A stretch of DNA of 64,000 nt from Rhodospirillaceae bacterium (GTDB lineage Bacteria > Pseudomonadota > Alphaproteobacteria > Bin65). The stretch lies in NCBI GenBank assembly GCA_011523655.1, contig WTGH01000044.1, forward strand, positions 1 through 64,000, given 5' to 3'. This document shows positions 39,592-47,176 of this stretch, piece by piece. The notes under the pieces were generated by a model. It was given only the letters and a program-made list of their open reading frames with translations, was not told the DNA's origin and searched no databases. Numbering within the stretch: position 1 is the first letter of the stretch; each line of letters starts with the position of its first letter. The translations under genes and the position numbers were made by a program.

Positions 39592-41031
39592 CTACCGGCG
39601 CAGCGCGGCGGCGATGCCGGGCAGGATCGCGCACAGGCGCAAGGCGATGAAGGGGGCGCCCTGCTGGTCGGCGAAGGCGCCGTAGGTCAGCGGGCCGACG
39701 ATCCGCAAATGCGGATCCGGGTGTCCGCCGGCGCCGAGTGCCCGGCATTCCTCGTCGACATCGAAACCGATGCCGGTTGGATGCGCCGCCGCATAGCCGT
39801 GCGACGCCAGGGACGCGATGAACGGGTTGTCCGACCGGTCCGGCCGCAGGTCGGGTCCGGTGCAGTTCACCACGGCGCCGAACCGTTCGCGGCGGCGGCC
39901 GCCGCTGCCCCGGCGCCGCAGTGTGACCGACAGGGCGTCGCCGTCGCGTGCCGCCGATTCGCAGAAGGCGGCCTCGAACGACAGCTGCCCGGCGGCTTCC
40001 GCCTCGGCGATGCGTACCTCGATCTGGTGCGGCAGCTGGAAGCGGTGGACGTCGTACCAGACCCGCAGATGGCGCAGGAAGCGGCGCTTCTCCACCAGCG
40101 GCAGGGCCGGCCAGACCTCCCAGACCGAATCGCGCAGGTCGCCGAACGGCCCGAACCAGTCGCCGCCCGCGGCTTCGGCCCGGCGCACCGCGGCGCGCAG
40201 CGTGCGCAGCAGGCTCAGGGCAGTCCCGTGCCGGCCGTGCGCCTCCGTGAACAGGGACACCGGCCGCCGGATCCGGTCCACGATATCGGGCGGCAGGCCG
40301 GCCGCCGTCTCCGGTTTCGGGCGGGGGCGCAGGCCGCGGCGCGCGACCGCCGTAATCGGCCCGGTGTGTCCGTTGCGCAGCAGCACCGCGATCGCGTCCG
40401 ACGCGGTCTGCGACATGCCCAGGACCAGGATCCTGGCATCCGCCGGAATGTCCCCCAGCCGTCCCGGGTCCCACGGATCGGCGATGAAGCCCGGATGGCC
40501 GGAGACCGCGCCGTCGAACGGCGGCGGCGCGCGCGGGCGCTCGTAGCCGGCGGCGAGCACGACCAGCCGGGCATCCAGCGCCTGCCCGTCGGACAGGTCC
40601 AGCCGGTAGCCGGCGGCGCTTCGGCGGGCGGCGAGGGCGCGCGCCCGGATGTGCCTGATCGTCGAGCCGGAGGCGTTGCCGGCCATATGGCTGCGAAGCT
40701 GCTCTTCGACGTAGCGCCCGAATTCGCCGCGCCGCGGGTAGAGATTGCCGTCCGGGCCCATTGCCTCCGGATCGAACGCCTCCGGACCGCCCCGTTCGGC
40801 GTACCAGCCGGGCAGGTGGTCCGGCGCGTCGGGATAGACGAAATGGATCTGCAGCGGCGCGTTCAGCCGGTGGTCCGGGTCTTCGGTGTCGTAGGCGACG
40901 CCGCGGCCAAACCGTTCGCGCGGCTCGACAATCGCGACGTCGAGCGGCCGTCCGGCCAGTCGCGACAGATGGATCGCGAAGCCGGCGCCGGTGAAGCCGC
41001 CGCCGACCACGGCGACGTCGGCCGCCGTCAC
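39592..41031 (-). CDS. FAD/NAD(P)-binding protein (NAD_binding_9 type)
   Basis: 479 residues. The N-terminal VAVVGGGFTGAGFAIHLSRLAG is a Rossmann FAD site, followed by GRGVAYDTEDPDHRLNAPLQ, a motif of the YdhS-like/HpbR group. An internal ILVLGMSQTASDAIAVLL is a second dinucleotide site. NCTGPDLRPDRSDNPFI and LRIVGPLTYGAFADQQGAPF finish the family pattern. A soluble flavoenzyme of unknown reaction. It lies 37 bases below the acyl-CoA dehydrogenase start side in the same direction. Confidence 0.8.
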   Translation of the reverse strand: MTAADVAVVGGGFTGAGFAIHLSRLAGRPLDVAIVEPRERFGRGVAYDTEDPDHRLNAPLQIHFVYPDAPDHLPGWYAERGGPEAFDPEAMGPDGNLYPRRGEFGRYVEEQLRSHMAGNASGSTIRHIRARALAARRSAAGYRLDLSDGQALDARLVVLAAGYERPRAPPPFDGAVSGHPGFIADPWDPGRLGDIPADARILVLGMSQTASDAIAVLLRNGHTGPITAVARRGLRPRPKPETAAGLPPDIVDRIRRPVSLFTEAHGRHGTALSLLRTLRAAVRRAEAAGGDWFGPFGDLRDSVWEVWPALPLVEKRRFLRHLRVWYDVHRFQLPHQIEVRIAEAEAAGQLSFEAAFCESAARDGDALSVTLRRRGSGGRRRERFGAVVNCTGPDLRPDRSDNPFIASLASHGYAAAHPTGIGFDVDEECRALGAGGHPDPHLRIVGPLTYGAFADQQGAPFIALRLCAILPGIAAALRR

Positions 41032-41068
41032 CGGAGCCTCCCGGAAAACCCGACCGAAGCCCGGCGCC

Positions 41069-42214
41069 TCACATGCGCTTGGCGACTTCCTCGAGCATAA
41101 CCTCGGTCGCGCCGCCGCCGATCGAGGCGACCCTCGCGTCCCGGCTCATCCGCTCGATCGGGCTTTCGCGCATATAGCCCATGCCGCCGTGGAGCTGGAC
41201 GCAGTCGTACATCGTCCGGTTGACCAGCTCGCCGCCCAGCGCCTTGAGCATCGAAACCTCCTTCACGCAGTCCCGGCCCTCGGAGACCAACCATGCGCAG
41301 TGATAGGTCAGGTGGCGGAAGGCCTCGGCCTCGGTCGCCAGCGTCGCCAGCTTGTGGCGCACCACCTGCTTGTCCCACAGGGTGCCGCCGAAGGCCTTGC
41401 GGTCCTTGACATAGTGCGTGGTGATGTCCAGCGCGCTCTGGATCGAACCGGCGTTCATCGCGCCGGCGACCAGCCGCTCGTTCTGGAAATTCATCATGAC
41501 GGCGTAGAAGCCCTTGTTCTCCTCGCCGAGGATGTTCTCGTAGGGGATTTCGCAGTCGTCGAAGACCAGTTCGGCGGTGTCCGAGCAGCGCCAGCCGTGC
41601 TTGTCGAGCTTCTTGGCGACCGTGAAGCCCGGCGCGCCCTTCTCGACGATGAACATGGATATGCCGCGCGAGCCCTTGGCGTGCGGATCGGTGCGCGCGG
41701 CGACGAAATAGACGTCGGACAGAACGCCGTTGGTGATGAACACCTTGGCGCCGTTCAGCACCCAGCGGTCGTTGCCCTTGCGCTCCGCCCTTGTCTTGAG
41801 CGCGGCGACGTCCGAGCCGCCGTCCGGCTCCGTCACCGCGATGCTGCTGACCTTGCGGCCGGCGATCAGGTCGGGCAGCAGGCGCCGTTTCTGCTCATCC
41901 GTGCCGGCGTTGATCAGGTGCGGCACCGCCATCTCGGCATGGGCCGAGGTGCTGCCGCAGAAGCCGCCATAGCTGGATTTGCCGAGCTCTTCCCACTGGG
42001 CGACCATGGCGACCGGCCCCATGTCCGTGCCGCCGTAGGCCTCCGGCGCCTGGACGCCGAAGAAGCCGAGCTCGCCCATGCGGGCGAACACGCTGCGCGG
42101 GATTTCCTCGGCGTCCTCCCAGGCGTCGCCGTGCGGCTCGACCTCCTCCGCGATGAAGCGGCGCGCGGTCTCGCGCAGGATGTTGTGCTCTTCGGTGAGA
42201 TAGACGGTGTCCAT
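41069..42214 (-). CDS. Acyl-CoA dehydrogenase
   Basis: 381 residues. Features: MDTVYLTEEHNILRETARRF, AVTEPDGGSDVAALKT (FAD and substrate loop), KVFITNGVLSDVYFVAART, GWRCSDTAELVFDDCEIP, and the C-terminal LHGGMGYMRESPIERMSRDAR. The place of the medium-chain catalytic glutamate reads IGGGATEV, with no Glu. A glutamate in FQNERLVAGAM sits at the isovaleryl/long-chain position, so the enzyme should be active as that subtype. It oxidises an acyl-CoA at the alpha-beta bond and passes electrons to ETF. Substrate unknown. Confidence 0.92.
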   Translation of the reverse strand: MDTVYLTEEHNILRETARRFIAEEVEPHGDAWEDAEEIPRSVFARMGELGFFGVQAPEAYGGTDMGPVAMVAQWEELGKSSYGGFCGSTSAHAEMAVPHLINAGTDEQKRRLLPDLIAGRKVSSIAVTEPDGGSDVAALKTRAERKGNDRWVLNGAKVFITNGVLSDVYFVAARTDPHAKGSRGISMFIVEKGAPGFTVAKKLDKHGWRCSDTAELVFDDCEIPYENILGEENKGFYAVMMNFQNERLVAGAMNAGSIQSALDITTHYVKDRKAFGGTLWDKQVVRHKLATLATEAEAFRHLTYHCAWLVSEGRDCVKEVSMLKALGGELVNRTMYDCVQLHGGMGYMRESPIERMSRDARVASIGGGATEVMLEEVAKRM

Positions 42215-42343
42215 GGCGGCCGGCGGGATGTTGTTGATCGGCCGGAAGGTTGTAGTCCCGCTGCCGGTCGATGAAAAGCCGCGCTGCCGGGCCCGGGTTG
42301 CCGGCGAATCGATCCACCGTAAGGGAGGGTTTGGCGGCGTCCC

Positions 42344-43033
42344 CTAGGGCCCATCCTCCCGTATTGCCCGCCTGGCGCTTGCCCACGCCGCGATCAGGGC
42401 GGCGACGGCCGCGGCCGGATCGCGGGCGGCCATGACGGTGCCCATGACGGCCGCGCCGTCGGCGCCCGCAGCGCGGCACGCGCCGATCGTTTCGGCGGTC
42501 ACGCCGCCGAGGGCGAGCGCGCGGCAGCCGGCCGGGCGCAGTTGTGCCGCGGCGGCTTCAAGCGTTTCCACGCCCAGGGCCGGACCGTAGCCGGGCTTGC
42601 TGCCGGTCGCGAAGACCGGGCTGAGGGTGACGTAGTCCGCGCCCGCCGCAGCGGCCTCCCGGACCGCGGCAAGGCTGTGGCAGGACTTGCCGAGCAGGCG
42701 CGAGTCCGGCGCCCGCCGCCGCGCATCCGCAATATCGCCGTCCCGCGGCAGATGCCAGGCGGCGATCCCTTTGGCTACCCCTTCGGCTTCGGGCGCCGGG
42801 TTCCCGTGCAGGCCGACCGCCGCGCCGGCCGGCGCATTCCGGGCGAGCCGCCGGACCAGATCGCGTTGTTCGGCCAGCGGCAGGTCCTTTTCCCGGACGC
42901 TGATCCAGCGCGCGCCGGCCTCGAACGCGGCGGCGGCAATATCCTCCAGGGGCAGCCGCGCCCGCCGCCGGTCGGTGACGATCATCAGGGGCGGATCGGG
43001 CAGGGGGCTGCGTTCGGCTCCGGGCAGGTCCAT
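42344..43033 (-). CDS. thiE: Thiamine phosphate synthase / TenI-like protein
   Basis: 229 residues. ARWISVREKDLPLAEQ (substrate Arg and Lys), GKSCHSLAAVREAAAAGADYVTLSPVF and LALGGVTAETIGACRAAGADGAAVMG define the ThiE/TenI barrel. The segment usually reading HLGQxD in ThiE reads WHLPRDGD here, so the thiazole tautomerase TenI is a real alternative. It is the last gene of thiO-thiS-thiG-thiE and starts 14 bases after thiG. Confidence 0.8.
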   Translation of the reverse strand: MDLPGAERSPLPDPPLMIVTDRRRARLPLEDIAAAAFEAGARWISVREKDLPLAEQRDLVRRLARNAPAGAAVGLHGNPAPEAEGVAKGIAAWHLPRDGDIADARRRAPDSRLLGKSCHSLAAVREAAAAGADYVTLSPVFATGSKPGYGPALGVETLEAAAAQLRPAGCRALALGGVTAETIGACRAAGADGAAVMGTVMAARDPAAAVAALIAAWASARRAIREDGP

Positions 43034-43047
43034 CGCGCCGGCCGCGC

Positions 43048-43836
<789 letters not shown>

Positions 43837-44040
43837 CTATCCGCCGCGGAAGGGTTTGACGATCTCGACGGCATCGCCGGCGCCGAGCGCCCGATCCGTC
43901 CAGTCCCGGCGCGGCACCACGGCTTCATTCACGGCAACGGCGACGCCGCGCGCCTCGGCGTCGATGCCCTGCTCGTCGAGCAGGGTCCGCACGGTCGCCG
44001 CCGCCGTGTCCACCGGGTTGCCGTTCAGCACGATCTTCAT
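43837..44040 (-). CDS. thiS: Sulfur carrier protein ThiS
   Basis: 67 residues with a ubiquitin-like pattern (MKIVLNGNPVDTAAATVRTLLDE, VAVNEAVVPRRDW, GAGDAVEIVKPFRGG). It ends in the required Gly-Gly that is thiocarboxylated. It sits between thiO and thiG, 6 bases below the thiO stop. Confidence 0.94.
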   Translation of the reverse strand: MKIVLNGNPVDTAAATVRTLLDEQGIDAEARGVAVAVNEAVVPRRDWTDRALGAGDAVEIVKPFRGG

Positions 44041-44046
44041 CGCCGG

Positions 44047-45228
44047 CTACTCCGCCGCCAGCGCCGCCGGCCCGGGTTCGACCGCCGGGTCGAAGCGCGC
44101 CAGCGTGAACGGGGCCAGCGCGGGGTCGAGCGCGCCGGTCAGGACGAAGCGGCTCACCAGGTCGGCCGTTACCGGCGCCAGCAGGATGCCGTTGCGGTGG
44201 TGCCCGGTCGCGTAGACCAGGCCGTCGACCGGGCCGGGCCCGAGGATTGGCGCGTCGTCGCGCGAGCCCGGCCGGAAGCCGACCCAGGTTTCCGCGATCG
44301 GCAATTCCTCGATCCCCGGCAGGGCGCGCCAGGCGGCGTCGAGCAGGGCATACTGGCCGCCGGCGGTGATCGTGTCGTCAAAGCCCTTTTCCTCCACCGT
44401 CGCGCCGATCAGCAGGCGTCCGTCGCGCCGCGGCACCAGGTAGACGCCCGGCGCCCACAGCACATGGCACAGGAGCGGTGCGTCCGGGTCCATCTGCAAC
44501 GCCAGCATCTGGCCCTTGACCGGGCGGACCGGCGGCAGGGCGGCCGGTTCGAGCCCGCCGACCGTGCGCGACCATGCGCCGGCGGCGAGGACGACGGCAT
44601 CGGCCGGCACGGTCTCGCCCGCGACGACGACCCCGGCGGCCCGGCTGTCGCCGATCCCGACGGCCTCGACCGCACTGTCCGGATGCAGCCGCGCGCCAGC
44701 GCGGGCGGCGGCCTCCGCCAGCGCCGCGGTGAGCGCGCGGTTATCGACCTGGTGATCGTTCGGGCTCCAGACGGCGGCCGGAATTCGGGGATTGAGATAC
44801 GGTTCGCGCTGCCGCGCTTCGCCGCCGCCGATCAGCGCGACGTCGACCCCGGCGCCGCGATGAAAGTCGTGAAGGAAGCGCAGGTGGCGCTCGTCGTCGC
44901 GCGTCAGGGCGATGACCAGCGTACCGTCGCCGCGATAGCCGATATCCCGCCCGCTCGCCGCTTCGACTTCCCCGGCGAAGGCCGGCCACGCCCGCTGGCT
45001 GCGCAGGTTGAGCTGCAGCAGGGCCAGTTCGCCCGGTTCGGTTTCGACGCCGGTTGCGAGCATCCCGGCGGCGGCGTGGCTGGCGCCCCGGCCGATCGCG
45101 CCCTTGTCGAAGATATCGACCCGGCAGCCGGCCTGGGCCAGCCGCCAGCCGATGCCCAGCCCGCACACGCCGGCGCCGATGATCGCGACGGTTTCCGGGC
45201 GCCGGGTATGGGTATGCGGGGTCTGAAT
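44047..45228 (-). CDS. thiO: Glycine oxidase ThiO (unusual start)
   Basis: About 393 residues if begun at ATT 45228. The FAD motif VAIIGAGVCGLGIGWRLAQAG, followed by RGASHAAAGMLA, HQVDNRALTAALAEAA and a C-terminal YATGHHRNGILLAPVTA, is typical of ThiO, a flavoenzyme that makes dehydroglycine for thiazole synthesis. The first GTG (45168) falls inside the GxGxxG loop and cannot be the true start. No in-frame ATG, GTG or TTG exists between it and an upstream stop. ATT at 45228 has AGGGAG 7 bases ahead, provided by the 3' edge of the TPP riboswitch. First gene of the thi operon. Confidence 0.88.
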   Translation of the reverse strand: MQTPHTHTRRPETVAIIGAGVCGLGIGWRLAQAGCRVDIFDKGAIGRGASHAAAGMLATGVETEPGELALLQLNLRSQRAWPAFAGEVEAASGRDIGYRGDGTLVIALTRDDERHLRFLHDFHRGAGVDVALIGGGEARQREPYLNPRIPAAVWSPNDHQVDNRALTAALAEAAARAGARLHPDSAVEAVGIGDSRAAGVVVAGETVPADAVVLAAGAWSRTVGGLEPAALPPVRPVKGQMLALQMDPDAPLLCHVLWAPGVYLVPRRDGRLLIGATVEEKGFDDTITAGGQYALLDAAWRALPGIEELPIAETWVGFRPGSRDDAPILGPGPVDGLVYATGHHRNGILLAPVTADLVSRFVLTGALDPALAPFTLARFDPAVEPGPAALAAE

Positions 45229-45232
45229 CGGA

Positions 45233-45328
45233 CGGCTCCCTACGCTGGCATGACCCAGGTCAGGTTCGACGGGTATGATCTCAGACGCCCGGCGCCGCTT
45301 GAGCGGCCGGACGACACCCCGGCGGAAC
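45233..45328 (-). ncRNA. TPP riboswitch (THI element)
   Basis: On the minus strand the conserved blocks appear in order: GGGGTGTC, a variable GC-rich stem, GTCTGAGA, ACCCGTCGAACCTGA, then CTGGGTCATGCCAGCGTAGGGA. These match the TPP-binding core. It lies immediately upstream of thiO. The final GGGAG may serve as the ribosome binding site, so TPP would sequester it and block translation. Confidence 0.95.
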
Positions 45329-45428
45329 TTCGATCCCGCAAGACTAGCCCACCGCCGGCCGTCGCGCCAGTGCCGTTGCGTCGCCGGCCCGTCGAAGCGT
45401 TGCGGAATGCAGGGAGGAATTGACCAAA

Positions 45429-45446
45429 TGTAGCCAAATGGCTACA
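45429..45446. promoter_or_regulatory. Perfect palindromic operator of HigBA module
   Basis: TGTAGCCAAATGGCTACA is a perfect 8-base inverted repeat with an AA centre. It ends 8 bases before the toxin ATG. HigA-type antitoxins bind such sites for autorepression. It also lies in the region that must hold the leftward thi promoter. Confidence 0.75.
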
Positions 45447-45454
45447 TCTTGCGC

Positions 45455-45745
45455 ATGTTCGAGGTCCGCAAGACGGAGTTCTATGCCAAGTGGCTGGACA
45501 GTTTGCGGGACGAACGCGCCAGGGCTCGCGTCCTCGTCCGGGTCGAGCGTCTGGCTGTCGGAAATCCGGGAGATGTCAGGCCCGTCGGCGAAGGCGTTTC
45601 GGAACTGCGGATCGACTACGGACCGGGCTACCGGGTGTATTTCAAAAAGCAGGGGCACATGATCGTCATTCTGCTGGCCGGCGGAGACAAGCGAACCCAG
45701 AGCCGGGATATCGAGACGGCCCTGCGCCTCGCACGAAATCTGTAG
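45455..45745 (+). CDS. higB: HigB/RelE-type addiction module toxin
   Basis: 96 residues. MFEVRKTEFYAKWLDSLRDERARARVLVRVERL, followed by SELRIDYGPGYRVYFKKQG and IVILLAGGDKRTQSRDIETAL, is the small RelE-superfamily killer protein commonly encoded before its antitoxin. These toxins cleave mRNA on the ribosome. The ATG is 8 bases after the operator; the antitoxin gene begins 9 bases downstream. Confidence 0.9.
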   Translation: MFEVRKTEFYAKWLDSLRDERARARVLVRVERLAVGNPGDVRPVGEGVSELRIDYGPGYRVYFKKQGHMIVILLAGGDKRTQSRDIETALRLARNL

Positions 45746-45754
45746 GTAGACGCC

Positions 45755-46090
45755 ATGACCAAGACCGCCACTTCACCCTACGATGTCGCCGAGCACCTGC
45801 GCACGCCGGCGGACATGGCGGCGTATCTGGACGCTTCTATCGAGGAAGCCGATGGCGACGCAGCGTTTATCGCCAAGGCGCTCGGCGATATCGCCCGTGC
45901 CAAGGGCATGTCGCAAATTGCGTGCGATGCCGGCCTGTCCCGAGAAAGCCTCTACAAAGCGCTCTCGGGAGACCGCAATCCGGGTCTGGACACGGTTCTC
46001 AAGGTCGTCGGCGCCCTGGGACTGAAATTGCGCGCCGAAGCGGCGCCCGATACGGACGCGGCCGGGCGAGGTGCATCGGAACGTCGCTGA
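45755..46090 (+). CDS. higA: HigA-like HTH antitoxin
   Basis: 111 residues. The N-terminal half (YDVAEHLRTPADMAAYLDASIEEADGDAAFIAKALGDIARAKGM) leads into an HTH, SQIACDAGLSRESLYKALSGDRNPGLDTVLKVVGALGL. This is the standard 'addiction module antidote' pattern that pairs with the preceding toxin. Toxin-first order and a 9-base gap are typical of HigBA. Confidence 0.9.
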   Translation: MTKTATSPYDVAEHLRTPADMAAYLDASIEEADGDAAFIAKALGDIARAKGMSQIACDAGLSRESLYKALSGDRNPGLDTVLKVVGALGLKLRAEAAPDTDAAGRGASERR

Positions 46091-46164
46091 AACCGCCTGC
46101 GGACCCCGGTGTCAGCCTGGCTCCGGACGCCGGATCGGGGTCCGGCGCGACACGGAGAAACGGG

Positions 46165-47157
46165 TCAACGCCGGCGCGCGCCGAATACGGAATTCAGGAA
46201 TGTCAGGATCTGCCGGTCGATGCGGTCGAGGAATGCGCGGCGGTCGAAACCGGGCGGATCGCGCGCCGGTTCGCCGACTTCGTCGATCAGGGCAGCCGGA
46301 AACGGTGCGATGAAGGCGAAGTGGTGTGCCTTCGGGTGATTCACGAGCCGCGCCCTGCCGCCCATCAGGCGCACGATATTGTCCTCGTGCCACGGCCGGC
46401 GCAAAACCGTGTCGCGGCCGAGGCGGTGGATTTGCGCCGGGGCCGTTACGCCTGCGAAGGCGCCGGGACCGAACAGGGCGCCGACCGGCGCGACGGCGAC
46501 GGCGGCCCGGATCCTCCGGTCGGTCAGGTCCGGCAGCCTGCCATCGACAGGCCCGCCCGGCCGCCCGTAGTTGCAGAAGGCGGGATCCCGATCGCGGAAT
46601 ACGGTGCAGTGGCGCGCGAGAATAGACATGTCCGCCCGCCCGCCGATCAGCGCGAGCACGCCGTAGCCGCCGGCCGAATGGCCGATGGCGGCGATGTGTT
46701 CCGGGTCGATGCGCGGGCCGAATTCGGGATCGGCGAGGAGCCGGTCGAGGGTTGCGCTGAGTTGGCGCGGGCGGCGCACCCAGTTGGCCGCCGTGCCGCT
46801 GTAGCGGCCGTCGCGCCAACTGTCGCCGCTGTGCTCCGGCGCCGCCGCGATGTAGCCGACCTGCGCCAGCCGGATCGCCGTGCCGCGATGGTTCAGACGC
46901 CCGCCGCCGGTGCCGTGGGAGATCAGCACCAGGCCGAAGCGACCATCGGCGAGCGGCGCATCGCGGGCCGCCTTCATGGCGAACGGCCCCTCGATGGTTC
47001 GACCGGACGAGACGGCGGAAGGATACCAGACGGCAATCGCCATCCTCTCGCCATCGGTCGCGACCTGGATATCGCGGAAGCCGACGCCGCCGGCCCGCGC
47101 GCCGGACATTCCCAGAGCCAGCGAAAGAACGGCTGCAGCGAACGCCTTCACGGGCAT
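46165..47157 (-). CDS. Secreted alpha/beta hydrolase, dienelactone-hydrolase-like
   Basis: 330 residues. Signal peptide MPVKAFAAAVLSLALGMSGARA. The hydrolase core shows LVLISHGTGGGRLNHRGTAIRLA (oxyanion side) and IAAIGHSAGGYGVLAL with the nucleophile serine. Histidines near the C-terminus (HPKAHHFAF) complete the likely triad. It resembles predicted periplasmic dienelactone hydrolases or PAF-acetylhydrolase-like proteins. Substrate unknown. Same direction as, and 19 bases after, the uvrD stop. Confidence 0.82.
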   Translation of the reverse strand: MPVKAFAAAVLSLALGMSGARAGGVGFRDIQVATDGERMAIAVWYPSAVSSGRTIEGPFAMKAARDAPLADGRFGLVLISHGTGGGRLNHRGTAIRLAQVGYIAAAPEHSGDSWRDGRYSGTAANWVRRPRQLSATLDRLLADPEFGPRIDPEHIAAIGHSAGGYGVLALIGGRADMSILARHCTVFRDRDPAFCNYGRPGGPVDGRLPDLTDRRIRAAVAVAPVGALFGPGAFAGVTAPAQIHRLGRDTVLRRPWHEDNIVRLMGGRARLVNHPKAHHFAFIAPFPAALIDEVGEPARDPPGFDRRAFLDRIDRQILTFLNSVFGARRR

Positions 47158-47176
47158 GACCGGTCCGGCGCGCGTC

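Noticed and set aside
45166-45168. GTG as the start of thiO
   Set aside because: It falls within the Rossmann glycine loop; starting there would remove half of the FAD-binding motif.
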